Shown piece after piece: positions 1 through 9,132 of a stretch of 21,348 nucleotides of DNA; the first letter of the stretch is position 1; every line of letters starts with the position of its first letter. The notes beneath the pieces were generated by a model. The model did no database searches. It saw only the letters and a program-made list of their open reading frames with translations, and had not been told where the DNA came from. The stretch is from Mesotaenium endlicherianum (Eukaryota; Streptophyta; Zygnematophyceae; Zygnematales; Mesotaeniaceae), in assembly GCA_009602735.1 (NCBI GenBank), contig WELA01012722.1, positions 750,795 through 772,142 of the forward strand, written 5' to 3'. Both the position numbers and the translations under genes were made by a program.

Positions 1-255
1 GGGGGGGGGGGATACATCGGGGCTGCGTGTGGCACCGCAAGAACATACATCCACCCAGGAGACAAGGAACGCCAGCACTCTCCACGATTCGTATGCCACT
101 GAGAGCAGAGGCTGCACTTCACCACGTGTGAAGAGGAGACCCACGTAGGGGGCCCCCACATCCCGCATATACTTTTGGCTCTTGCGCAAGCTCCCTCCAC
201 GGGGCAAATGTGCAAATTCCAAAAAATCAGTGCCAGCCCCCGTCGCAGCCCCTTT
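1..255 (-). other. Open frame running off the window edge, possible downstream exon
   Basis: On the minus strand one frame is open from just after a TGA (256-258) to the window edge, about 85 codons. It includes residues such as LPRGGSLRKSQKYMRDVG and then a hydrophobic stretch, and it looks less repetitive than its surroundings. It lies downstream, in transcription sense, of the two-exon minus-strand gene and could be a later exon. However, I find no clean AG acceptor whose phase matches the phase-0 donor at 387. I recognise no family. It may simply be a chance open frame in GC-rich DNA. Confidence 0.22.
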
Positions 256-333
256 TCACGCGGTGGAAGGAGCCCTTGTGCTGACGCCGCCCCCGGGAAG
301 CCAGCTAACCAGCCAGCCTGAGGGGATTAACAC

Positions 334-366
334 GGAGCTGACCCGGAGTTGACTCGGGGTTGACTC
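334..366. repeat. Three 11-bp tandem repeats
   Basis: Three consecutive 11-bp units are seen: GGAGCTGACCC, GGAGTTGACTC and GGGGTTGACTC. They lie just past the proposed donor at 387 of the minus-strand gene, so they would be intronic. No function is evident. Confidence 0.75.
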
Positions 367-386
367 TGGCTGGCCCGCGCACGTAC

Positions 387-1575
387 CGGCTGCAGGAAGT
401 ACACCTGGTTGACCCGGGAGATGGCGTTGAGGAGCCGCCGCAGCTTCGCTTGGTTGGCCAGCGCCACCTGGCGGCGGGCCTTCGCCGCGGACTTGCTCGA
501 GACAGCTGGCAGGCTCGGAAAGCATCCCCCAGCCGGGGGCCAGCGGCCGCCCTCGTCGTCGTCCTCGCCCTCGCGCGACGGTGTGGGCTCGGGGGGGGGG
601 AAGATGCCAGCCCCCGTCTCTGGAGAGATGAACACGACTCTCTTTGCAGAGGGCACCAGAAGGTGGGCGAGCGCGGGTGCGGGAGCAGCAGCAGCAGCAC
701 CGCCAGCTCCAGCGCCGGCAGGAGCGGCGCTGCCTCTGAGGCGAGGGGAGCTCAGGGGGGACCTACCCTGGAGGCTGCTGCTGAGGTGCTGCCTGAGGCC
801 CCCCAGAAGGCGGAGGGTGGGGCTCATGGGGCGGGCCAGGGGCGTGAGCGCGAGGGAGGAGGAGAGGGAGGAAGCGGCGGTGCCCACCGCGCTTGCGGAT
901 TTCTTGCTCAAGCCAGAGGGCCGAGCGCGTGGGCCGCCCGCGAGGGGGGAGGAGGCGGAGACGGAAGGGCTCTTGCGGGGGGAGAAAGGCGCCGGGAGGA
1001 ACGCAAGCGACCGGATATAGGATAGACTGAGCTTGGAAGACGGCTCGGGGCCGCTGCCTCCGCCTCCTGCGCCGGCGCTTGCGCTCCTCTCGCGGCGCCG
1101 GCGGCTGCGGCCGGGGGGGCAGGGGCCGGCCCTGCCGCTGCGCGCGGGAGAGCCGGCAGCAGCGGCATCGTCGGTGCTGGCGCCCAGGTCGGACTCGTTG
1201 TCGCCGTCCTCGTCGTCGTCGTCGTCGTTGCACGCGGTGAGGCTATGCGTGCGTCGCATGTCGGGCGCACGGTGCGGGGGGAGGTCTAGGGAGCGCCGGC
1301 GCGGGAGGGGGGCCTTCGACGACGACGATGACGACGACAGGGACAGCAGCGACAGCGACGGCAGCCAGGGCCGCCTGGCGGGCGTCCCTCGGCTCGATTT
1401 CGATGCGGCGGCGGCGGTGGCCATGGGGGAGCTGAGGGGAGGCACGTCGGACTCGTAGAGAGTGGCGTGTGTGAACAGGCCCTGAAGACGGAGATCCTCC
1501 TGCTCTTGTAGCTGCTGCTGCTGCTGCTGCGTCTGTGGCGACGGCCGGGCCAAATTCGTAGTTCTCTCCCGCAAC
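387..1575 (-). CDS. Exon 2 of unrecognised low-complexity Ser/Pro/Ala-rich protein
   Basis: This is a long open minus-strand frame of 396 codons. It is bounded by an acceptor-like site (a long pyrimidine run, then GTTACAG, with the exon starting at 1575) and a strong donor (CCG followed by GTACGT at 386-381). Along the exon there is a poly-Gln run, a ...FTHATLYESDVPPL segment, a poly-Ser run, a basic RRTHSL motif followed by a poly-Asp acidic stretch, and many Ser-Pro dipeptides. It ends in a more ordered basic helix-like segment (KARRQVALANQAKLRRLLNA). The open frame continues upstream to 2066, but that part is likely intron because it crosses the pyrimidine tract. Its first base completes the split codon left by exon 1 and keeps the frame open. 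I recognise no domain. Composition suggests a disordered nuclear or regulatory protein, which is inference only. Confidence 0.5.
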
Positions 1576-2101
1576 CTGTAACTCACACATTCACGGAGAG
1601 GGGGGGCGGAAGGAGGGGGGTGGGGGGGGGCGGGGGGGAAGGGGGAAAGAGGGCCCAGCGGTGTTAAAAAGGGGAGAGGGAAAGAGCGTGGTGAAAGCTG
1701 AGCAGAAGCCGAAAGGGCAGCAGCGCTTAATCGGCTTACAGAGGATGAAATGTGAGGCGTAAGCTTCATCGCGAAGCCTAGCCTAGCGCGACTCATAGAG
1801 TATGTTAAGTGTGTCACCAGGGGCAGCGAATTGCGCCAGGTGGAGGCACGGGGGACTCCACCCAATGTGCGCTCACACTGACAGATGGAGAGCAGGAGCA
1901 TGATGGGCAGGCTACCAGAAGGACACCTGTCATGACGAGGCCTGGATACCGAGTCAGCCACTGACCTGAAATGACACAGATTGTCCACCATGGCATGTGT
2001 CTGCGCCGTGGATGGATGAGCTGGGGTCACGAACCGGCTCAACTTCCTGAAGGCGCCGTGACACATGTTACTTTGGAAGTCGCACTCAGCACAGACTCAC
2101 A

Positions 2102-2103
<2 letters not shown>

Positions 2104-2180
<77 letters not shown>

Positions 2181-2346
2181 NGTGTGTGTGTGTGTGGTGT
2201 GTGTGTGTGTGTGTGCGCGCGTGCGCGTGTGCGCGCTTGTACGCGCAGGGGTGTGCGTTCACACGTGTGCGTGTGTGCGCGCGTGCGCATTCGTGTCTGC
2301 GTTTGTGTGCGTGTGTGTGTGTGCGTGCGTGTGTGTGCGTGCATAT
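2104..2346. repeat. GT/CA microsatellite with degenerate 3' half and one ambiguous base
   Basis: A nearly pure (GT)n run extends from about 2104 to 2214 and grades into GC-interrupted variants (GCGCGTGC) up to about 2346. An N at 2181 marks an unresolved base inside the run, so its true length is uncertain. It sits inside the proposed intron. Alternating purine-pyrimidine sequence of this kind can adopt Z-DNA. Confidence 0.97.
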
Positions 2347-2745
2347 CTGTGAGCGTGCATGTGTGTCCGAGAGAGAGAGAAAGAGGGAGGGAGAGGGCTC
2401 CTTTGACAAGAGCAGTCAAGGCACGCTCACAAGTGGGGCTACCGGGGAGGGAGGCACAGAGTTGTCCCTCGTGCTCCCCTCCCTCCTCCCCCTCCCCTCT
2501 CCTGCCCTCCCCCCCCCCGTTTTGGAATAGCAGTAGCATTGAGAGAGGCATACATACTAAATTCGAGCAAGCGACTCTCGCAACACCCAGGAGCAAGCAC
2601 TCGCATCGAGCAAGCACGCGCATGCAGCAGGCAGCAGGCATTGTTGCAGCGCTGGGATGAAACCGAGGTCAACAGCGTCGGTCTCTCTTCCGTGTCAACT
2701 ACAGCAGGTGCCCTGACTAATCCAGAGGATGATTGTTAAATGTAA

Positions 2746-2820
2746 TTCCCCCCTCCCCCCCCCCCCCAAAAAATAAATCTCCCTCGCCCCCTTCCTCTCT
2801 CTCCCCCATCCCCTCCCCCT
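2746..2820. repeat. Polypyrimidine/poly-C low-complexity tract
   Basis: The stretch is built of C runs, an A run, and then CT-rich sequence (CCCTCCCCCC and similar). A similar C run occurs at 3083-3093. These are simple-sequence tracts within the proposed intron with no coding signal. Confidence 0.8.
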
Positions 2821-2884
2821 AACCTGCAGCGTCCCTTCAGAGATTGAGAAATGCTACCACAGCTTCTCCCAAGAGTGCCCGTGG

Positions 2885-2942
2885 GGTGCCGGTGCCGGTA
2901 CCGGTGCTGGTGCTGGCACCGCTGGTGCAGGTGCCGGTGCAC
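2885..2942. repeat. Degenerate GGTGCC/GGTGCT hexamer repeat
   Basis: About nine units of a GGTGCC/GGTACC/GGTGCT/GGCACC type follow each other. In either strand this gives Pro-Val or Ala-Pro repeats, which explains the short open frames here. It is a minisatellite-like feature inside the proposed intron. Confidence 0.8.
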
Positions 2943-3113
2943 AGCTGCCCTCTCTGGCGTGCGATACGGGCGTGCTGGAGAAAGGGGGAGGGAGGGGGAC
3001 ACCTTGTGCCTGATTCACCTCAAAGAGAGAAGTAGGAGGCTCAGCACCCACACCCATAATGCACTCCGTTCACAAACTCTTTCCCCCCCCCCCAAAGCTG
3101 GCACGGAACTAAC

Positions 3114-3883
3114 CGGCTATCGTCGGCGAAGGAGTTGTTCCATCCAGTGTTCGGAACGCGGGCAGAGGGCGAGCGGTCGAAGGAGGGCCACTGGGGGATG
3201 GTGTCGGCAGAGGCCAGCCCCGGGAAGGCGCTTGTGAGTCTCTTCAGCTGCCCGCCGTTCCCGGTCAGCAGGCCGGGCCCTGCGTCTTCCCCGGGCATGG
3301 CGGGGTCCCCGCCTAAGCTACCGCCCAGAGGCGCCGAGAAGCTATGGACTGCTACCCGGGCGGGCCTCTTGTGGGTGGGTCGAGGAAGAACAGAGGGGGC
3401 GGCCGCACCCCTGCTGCCGGCCCCCCCTCTCCCCTCTCCCTCCGCCCCTTCCCTTCCCTCCACGTCTCCCCCTTGTCTCGCTGGGCTGCCTCTGGCTCCT
3501 CCGTCCCCCTCTTCCCCCGCCCCACCTGCTGCTGCTGTTGCTGACGGGGGCGCACCGTCGGGGTCACCCTCATGCTCAGACTCCGACTCTGGAATGGAGG
3601 TGTGGCAGGACGAGGCCAGCAGCTCCTTGCTCCTGTTCACACTGTCGTCCAGGTCTCTTTTTCCACCCCCTGCGTCCTGCCCGCTGACCTGCGGACAGGT
3701 GGCAGCCTCTCCTTGCTCCCCATCGAAGGCCAGGTCCGCAAGCAGCTCGTCCAGATTCCACCTCCTCCTTGATTTGCTGTTCGCCATCTGTATTTTGCCG
3801 CTGGCCCCACCCGTATCCCCAGGTGCGAGCTGCACCCTGCAGGCGACAGCTGGCTGAGCTGACCTATCCTTTGCACTTGCCAT
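3114..3883 (-). CDS. Exon 1 of unrecognised low-complexity protein (joins exon 2 at 1575)
   Basis: The open minus-strand frame starts at an ATG (3883) in a good plant-type context (GCTATGGCA). In-frame upstream ATGs at 3937 and 3952 are alternatives, as is a later one at 3787. Features in order are: a basic/aromatic motif SKSRRRWNLDELLADL at about residues 35-50, an acidic Ser/Glu patch (ESESEHEGD), a long Gly/Glu/Ala/Arg low-complexity middle, and a Pro/Ser/Trp-containing end. The exon ends after two bases of a codon at the GTTAGT donor, and the acceptor at 1575 supplies the third base. The joined frame is open for 653 codons. I recognise no known family. The WNLDELLADLAFD segment is the most likely ordered motif. 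Confidence 0.5.
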
Positions 3884-3952
3884 AGCTGCACCTTCCCCGG
3901 GCAATGCCTGCCCTTGACGTTCTTCTTTCTGCTGCATGCTTGTCGTGCACAT

Positions 3953-5236
3953 TCTGCAGCCTTTAGAGCCGGGATTGGAGCCTGTGCTCTGAGTTTCCTC
4001 CCATGCAGCTTCTTCTGTACAGTACTAGCGCTGCCTTCATATTAGTGTTTTTACATCCAATGGCCGCGTGGTAATACGTCAATGTAAGCAGTAGGCAGGC
4101 GACAGTCTGGCTGTTCTTGGCGTCAGCAGCAAGCCACTTTTCCCAACAATTGTTGCTTCCACGAGTAAGCTGGAGCAACCAGTAACTCAGTTGTGAAAAT
4201 GCAAAGCATTCGAGACTCCTAACAGCAACGCACCTTCCTGCACCAATCTGCTCGGCGAGTCCTAAACCTCGACCAAAGACGCCCTAGCTGGTCAGAGTTT
4301 ATTAGCAGCTAGACGAAAGCCCGAGGTGCATGAGTGCGGAGAAGAGTGGTCGGCGAGAGATAGGCTTACGTGACAAACTGCATGAAGATAAGCCAAGCCC
4401 GTTTATGGTTTCAGAAGCAGATGAAACCGTTGTCGCTGCTGCCTGCAAAAATTACATCAGGAGCTCGTCACGGCACGTCACAGCCTTAAAAGTGACTAAA
4501 TGTCCTGAATCCTGGGTGATACTTCAGAAGCAACTTGAGGCAAGTGGACGCGCAAGGTCCCTCCACAATGGTCCAAAGTTCAGACTCCAGAGTCGAGAGT
4601 CCAGTCAAGGATGCTAGAAATGATCGACAGCAGATTGCAGCAGATAAATCAGATGCAGTGTACCCTCTATACTGATCTGTATCATGTACCTTTATCGTAC
4701 TTGGGCCAAATATTGTCACGTACTAAACTTGTGAGCCAGAGCAGCAATTTGACACATACCACATAATTAGTGAAGTCAACTGCGGGCGATAAGTGAAGTC
4801 ATCCAATTCCCACCACCTATGCGACATACAGCGATACGCGATGTTGATCTCGTGGGGCGTGCTCGATCGTTAACCGCTGGCCAGTGGGCACCGACACCCC
4901 GGTTCAGTCTGCAATATGACCGGACTGTAATGCGCCAAAAAGTGCTTTTTGGCCCTGTACAAGTAGCAGAAACTCTCCAGATCCAAGAGCTGATTTTTGA
5001 ACCACTCCAAACTTATCCGCAGATTCCGCACACATCCGAACGCATCCAAAGTTCGAACAGGCTCTTGAACGAGCAACATGCACATGTCGATGAGAATGTG
5101 GCACAATGTCGGATGCATGTGTGATGTTCACATTCTTGAAGGATCTAGTATATTTCTCATGGTCGATAAGAACATGTTAGTGTACGTACGCAATTGCGTA
5201 AGATGACGTAAATCGACTGATCTCATAATCGGACTT
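3953..5236. other. Intergenic stretch, nothing convincing
   Basis: This is mixed-composition DNA upstream of the minus-strand gene, so it should hold that gene's promoter, but no clear TATA box or other element was pinned down. The open frames of about 70-100 codons here (for example 4330-4617 and 4819-5124) show no family signal and overlap on both strands. Confidence 0.6.
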
Positions 5237-5547
5237 GTTCAAAGCAGGCCCCAGGATTCGCATAAAATTCGGTGTTATTTGCCTTTTTAGATGTTTTAAA
5301 ATCTGGAAGATTTAAAAATTATGTCGAAAAAAATCCTGGTCATTAGGAGCGGCTGTCGCGTAAAACCCCAAAATTTCCGATTGGCCTTTACAAATTGTCG
5401 TGGGATGTTCTTACGCCATCAAAAAATCCTACCAAATTTTGTCGGATGTTCTTGAAACCCTGACCGTCGCCCAGAGCAGGCCAGAGGATGTTTCCGAAAT
5501 TATCCGAAATCCGCGACTTTTGTCGGATCCTGGGGCCTGGTTCAAAG
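5237..5547. mobile_element. hAT-type MITE with 16-bp inverted ends and 8-bp target duplication
   Basis: A 295-bp non-coding element (5245-5539) begins CAGGCCCCAGGATTCG and ends in CGGATCCTGGGGCCTG, inverted repeats with one mismatch. It is flanked by a perfect 8-bp direct repeat GTTCAAAG (5237-5244 and 5540-5547). An 8-bp duplication with ends starting CA is the signature of the hAT superfamily. At this size and with no ORF of its own it is a non-autonomous miniature element. Closely related copies lie at 15198-15531 and 15547-15842, and a decayed one at 5781-5962. Confidence 0.88.
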
Positions 5548-5780
5548 TGGTAAAGACCGTTACAGACGGTGGAGCATGGTGGAGCAGGTGGAACGAGTCC
5601 GGCTGCCAGGCAGCTGCAACATTAGAGGCTGCTTCAGGGCTGCTTGTAGGAGGCAAGATGGAATGCACGCGGCCAGAGAGGCGAATCTGAGGCAGCTTCG
5701 AGCAGGTTTTGCGGTTGTGAAAGGATGCTTACGACTGCTTACGACAAAAATAATGGCGTCTCAAGTGAAGGATCTAGAGA
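5548..5780. other. Spacer between MITE copies, nothing seen
   Basis: Short stretch of unique-looking sequence with short open frames on both strands and no family resemblance. Confidence 0.5.
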
Positions 5781-5962
5781 CTCGAGACCCCTGGATTCAT
5801 AACATTTTGGGTGTCATTTGTCATTCTGGATGTTATAAAACCCGATCAAAATGAGAAGGATGTCGAAAAATATCCAATTTGTCGAAACCGGATGTCACAT
5901 AAAACCCAGAAATTCTTGATTTGGATGCCAAGAAAATCCAGTCATGAAATTTCGGGTGTTTT
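5781..5962. mobile_element. Diverged, truncated hAT-type MITE copy
   Basis: Starting at CTCGAGACCCCTGGATTC, the sequence follows the same order of short motifs as the intact copies (GGATTC then ATAA, GTCATTTG, GGATGTT, ATAAAAC, ATGTCGAAA, CGGATGTC, then ATAAAACCCA) with many differences. It stops where the TTAA-flanked element begins, so its right half is missing. Confidence 0.5.
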
Positions 5963-8071
5963 TTAACACTAGATGGCCCGGTGTATCGTGCATTTTTGGG
6001 TGCATTTTGAGCACATGTTTGGGAATTTATGTAGCTCACAATACTAGTCCGATGAGGCCATGAGTCAAAGTTTCGAGAAGTACATTTCATAAGGTTTCTG
6101 ATTCTGTACCTCTTATATCTAATTATCAAAATTATTAATGATTTCATTGCCATTTAACAATGCTAAAATAAGCGCGCAATATTTCTCCAACTTTGAGACA
6201 TTGTATCTTATAATTGCCAAGACTTGAGGGCCTGGGATTTAGATAATAGGTGCTTTACAATATCATGAGTGAGTACCTTAAATCTTGGACTGATAGGACA
6301 AGTATTGAATAAGATTTTCAAAGCCATGCACCCACATAAGAGCGCCTTTCTTTGTCAGGTGCATTTTGATCTCAAATAGTGTGAAGTACATATAAACTCT
6401 TTGTGAATTGGTCATTATGTTTCTGATCATGATATTTCATGAAAATCACTAACACTCTCTTGTCTTCCCACTAGTATTTTATTTTATTTTTCTAATTTAA
6501 AAAATGAGTTAATAAATATCAAATAACCCTTTTTTGCCCTTGCAACACATGTAATAATGCTTATAAATCATGGTAATGAACATTTGAATTAAATTGTCAA
6601 TGCAAGCATTCAATAATACTCAAATACACATGGCATATGCTCCATATTGCACACACCACCAAACATGAAGAATAGGAAAATATACGCGCATCTTACAAAA
6701 TCGTCAAAATCTCTACTTTTGCCAAAATTCCTTTTTAGGTCCTACATCTAGCCCATCTATGGCTCTATTAGTGTGGTACAATTGAAATTACCTGAGACTA
6801 GGAAGAGCATGCAGGCCCATAGTCATGCACAAACCATGAAAGTTAACAATCTCAGTGGAAGTGCAAGGCACCCAACCTCTAGCACCATGTTCTGCAGCAT
6901 ATGTACTTGTCTCTCTTGCTAATTTCTCAAAAAAGCAAATGGGCATGAACACACAAAAAACTCCAAAAGGAGACAAGCCTTTGAAGGTCTTGTCTGCTAT
7001 GTCTTGAAAACCATGATGATGATCTGTAGAAGGCTTCAGCAACATGTCGTTGTAGGTTTCACCAGGTGCTGGCAGCTTCCAGTTCCACTTCTCTGGTTGA
7101 GGATCTCCACTTGCCTCCGTGTCTTCTTGCATGCTCAGGGGCAATGTGTGCTCCTCCTCTTCTTTGGATTTGCTGTTGTCTTCACTGGCACTGGCATCAA
7201 ACTTAGAATCAAGGATCTTAGATTTGTCCTTCTTTAGCCTATCTGCTGCACTTGTTGTGTTCTTGCTCCTTTGGGCAGGAGCAGCTATCTTATTGGACTT
7301 GAATGGCCAACCCCTCTTCCTCTTCTCGGTTTGAGAAAAAGGCTGAGTATCAGACTCAATATTTGTGTCAGAAGGCTGGTCAAAGTTTAGTAACGTAAGT
7401 TGTATGGGCTGCTCTAGAGTAGGTTGTGTAGATTGTGAGGTTTGCACTTCGGCCGATTGATCTTTAAACTCTCCAAGCACAATCACTTCTTCGAACAAAT
7501 CAAATGGCCTCAAGTGGACCTCTACAAAGTTGGCAGTAAACGTTATCTTCTTACAATCAAACGCATACAAGACTTCATAGAGTAATTCTCCCTTTTTTCC
7601 CTTTTTCTTCTACACGAGCTCTCCTCTCAACATAAACTCCTGCCAATTGTCCTGAAAACTGCTCATATGCCCAGCGACGACCAAAGAAAATAGTAGAAAT
7701 GCAGATGAACAGCCTTAGGAACCGACCCTAAGATATTTTGTCGTTATCCATGGCGGACGGAGCAAGAAATTTGACAAAGAAGAAAGCTGTGTTGTTGCTA
7801 ATTCTCGCAAATGTGCTTCATTTGCACTTTCGATTCCAATAATTTTCACTACTTTCGATGTCACAGTTTCACTTGTAACTTCGTCCGTACTTGCAGGATT
7901 TAGTTGCTGATTTAATCGCACATTCTATAGCACATGTGTGATCGTTTAAAATAAATTTTATAGAAAATGGACAAATATGCATAAAATGGTAGCCAAAACC
8001 AGCAGGGCCTCTAAATGCACCCAAATATGTCATATGCACCCTATAGAGTGCACCGGGCCATCTAGTGTTAA
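5963..8071. mobile_element. piggyBac-like DNA transposon, internally decayed
   Basis: A 2101-bp element (5967-8067) has perfect 17-bp terminal inverted repeats, CACTAGATGGCCCGGTG at the left and its reverse complement at 8051-8067. TTAA lies directly outside each end (5963-5966 and 8068-8071). TTAA duplication is the hallmark of piggyBac. Inside each end are repeats of a GGGTGCAT-like motif. The minus strand carries a broken transposase whose C-terminal segment resembles the start of the piggyBac domain (DDE_Tnp_1_7). The element is too short for a whole transposase of the usual 500-600 residues, and the catalytic-Asp part is not visible, so it is presumably non-autonomous. Confidence 0.8.
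6788..7727 (-). pseudogene. piggyBac-like transposase, N-terminal half, frameshifted
   Basis: Two overlapping minus-strand frames encode one protein-like stretch. The first runs from an acceptor-like TAG at 7730-7728 to about 7580. It contains YEQFSGQLAGVYVERRA, Tudor/SH3-like in feel (weak inference). A one-base change of frame then gives LYEVLYAFDCKK onward. Next come a disordered Gln/Ser/Thr region with an AT-hook-like KRKRGWPFKSNK, a Lys/Glu-rich region, and a segment that fits the beginning of the piggyBac domain: PFGVFCVFMPICFFEKLA, an ETSTYA motif and EIVNFHGLCMTMGLHALP. The reading stops at TAA, but CAG followed by GTAATT at 6791 is a plausible donor. No downstream exon with the catalytic aspartates was found in the remaining 800 bases. 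There is no clear initiating ATG. Confidence 0.65.
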
Positions 8072-8611
8072 CCAATAGGGTACGAGGCTCCCGGGGCTAG
8101 GCCCTGGGGGCTACGGCCTACAACTTGTCATTGCATCGTTACTGGTCAATGACCAGGGATTAGCGGCCCATCACCACCCATCACTCATGAGTCAAGACTC
8201 AGGAGTCGTGACCTACGGTCTACGGATCACCGACGACTCACGAGAATTAGCATCCCTTTCACCGTGTCAGTACAAACTGCAAACCACTTCAAACCCCTAC
8301 TTTCAAGTGTCGAAGGCAAAATTTCATTTCCGAATTTACTTCAACGGAGGCTGAAAGTTAAGCGTGAAACTTACTGGAAAGGAACTTGAAACAAACTCAA
8401 AGCTTGTATTTAAAGTGACGAACAAGGAGGAAGCCTCTGGGGCTCTGATTGTGCTCTATAATTTATTAGTAAATGCATTAACATTAAAAATCTTAAGTAT
8501 ACTTCAAATATACACTACTTGCCTCTTACTTATTGTTTTCTTGGTGGAATGAGGCATAGCATTCGTTATCTCAGAAGCTTTTGAAAGGGCGGATTTGCAC
8601 ATGTATCCACA
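8072..8611. other. Non-coding stretch between piggyBac-like and gypsy elements
   Basis: No gene was recognised. The first 200 bases hold several overlapping GACTCA/GAGTC motifs (8185-8245). The remainder is AT-richer with a 62-codon open frame of no evident family. If the gypsy element at 8617-13824 is removed, this stretch joins directly to the DNA in front of the hAT transposase remnant, so it may be part of that transposon. Confidence 0.45.
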
Positions 8612-8616
8612 TTTTA

Positions 8617-9119
8617 TGTAGTGATTTGAGTTATTATATATTAGTTTGCATATATTTTAATGTTTTCAAATATATTTGGAGTAGTATTGTGTGGATTCAA
8701 GTGTGAATAGGTACTCTAGTGACTTGGTTCATGTCCTTTGAACCTTCGAAGGCATTTTCGAAGTTAGAGGAAAGACCTAGAAGAACTCCATGTGGCAAAA
8801 GTCAGATGTGCCATTTTTAGGTCAAAAGGACATGTGTACATTATTCTAGAAAGAGGTGGCAAGTTTTGGGATGTGTTGGGTGCCAACACATCAACATACA
8901 CCTTCCTAGAAATTACTTATGTAGCAAGTATATAAACAAGAGCTAGAACATAGAAAGACATTCCAGAATCACTCTTGTACTTGCCAAATTCCAGAAATAT
9001 ATTAATTACCAAGAAGCCATCTCTCTTTCAAGAAGCTACCACTTGTGTTCAAAGATCCTTGTCTTGAATAAATAAAGTATTATATTTCACTAAGTACTTT
9101 ATCTATCTGTCTCACTACA
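8617..9119 (+). repeat. 5' LTR of gypsy element (503 bp)
   Basis: It begins TGTAGTGATTTGAG and ends TCTCACTACA, giving TG...CA termini. It contains a TATA-like GTATATAAAC at about 8929 and an AATAAATAAAG polyadenylation-like motif near 9068. It has a GTTGGGT insertion relative to the 3' LTR around 8875. The match to 13330-13824 is close over the whole length. Confidence 0.95.
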
Positions 9120-9120
9120 G

Positions 9121-9132
9121 TGGTATCGGAGC
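9121..9132 (+). promoter_or_regulatory. Primer-binding site, initiator tRNA-Met-like
   Basis: TGGTATCGGAGC begins two bases after the 5' LTR ends and differs at one position from the usual plant initiator tRNA-Met primer site. The identical 12-mer follows the LTR at 20648-20659. Here it runs straight into the protease reading frame. Confidence 0.85.

Larger units (their letters stand above)
1576..3113 (-). other. Proposed 1.54-kb intron of the minus-strand gene
   Basis: The donor on the minus strand is GTTAGT (3113-3108), and the acceptor is CAG at 1578-1576 preceded by a strongly pyrimidine-rich stretch (the G-rich plus-strand run about 1597-1640). The stretch contains a GT/CA microsatellite, a GGTGCC-like hexamer repeat and homopolymer runs. 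No convincing exon was seen inside it, although a small one around 2850-3060 cannot be excluded. The long Cys/Val or His/Thr open frames over the GT tract are artefacts of the repeat. Confidence 0.45.

Noticed and set aside
334-366. Short direct repeats as a CRISPR array
   Set aside because: The units are 11 bp with no spacers, in a eukaryotic sequence.
360-1458. Plus-strand open frames over the first 1.5 kb
   Set aside because: They mirror the minus-strand exon in GC-rich DNA, have Gly/Arg-rich shadow composition, and no plus-strand splice or start context supports them.
1576-2066. Extension of the minus-strand frame up to an ATG at 2066
   Set aside because: The extension crosses a long C/T tract followed by a good acceptor, and exon 1 joins in phase at 1575, so this part is better read as intron.
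1971-2660. Long open frames of Cys-Val or His-Thr repeats on both strands
   Set aside because: They are translations of the GT microsatellite and appear in several frames at once.
4330-5124. Open frames of about 95-100 codons (4330-4617, 4819-5124) as genes
   Set aside because: No family resemblance, no splice or promoter support, and competing frames on the other strand.
5400-5690. Open frame overlapping the right half of the MITE
   Set aside because: It crosses the element boundary and target duplication, and the related copies do not keep it open.
5967-8067. Assignment to the CACTA (En/Spm) superfamily from the terminal CACTA
   Set aside because: No matching 3-bp duplication is present; TTAA flanks both ends and the internal protein resembles the piggyBac transposase.
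8185-8245. Cluster of GACTCA/GAGTC motifs as a bZIP-bound regulatory element
   Set aside because: Short degenerate motifs with no gene positioned to be controlled; likely chance or local duplication.
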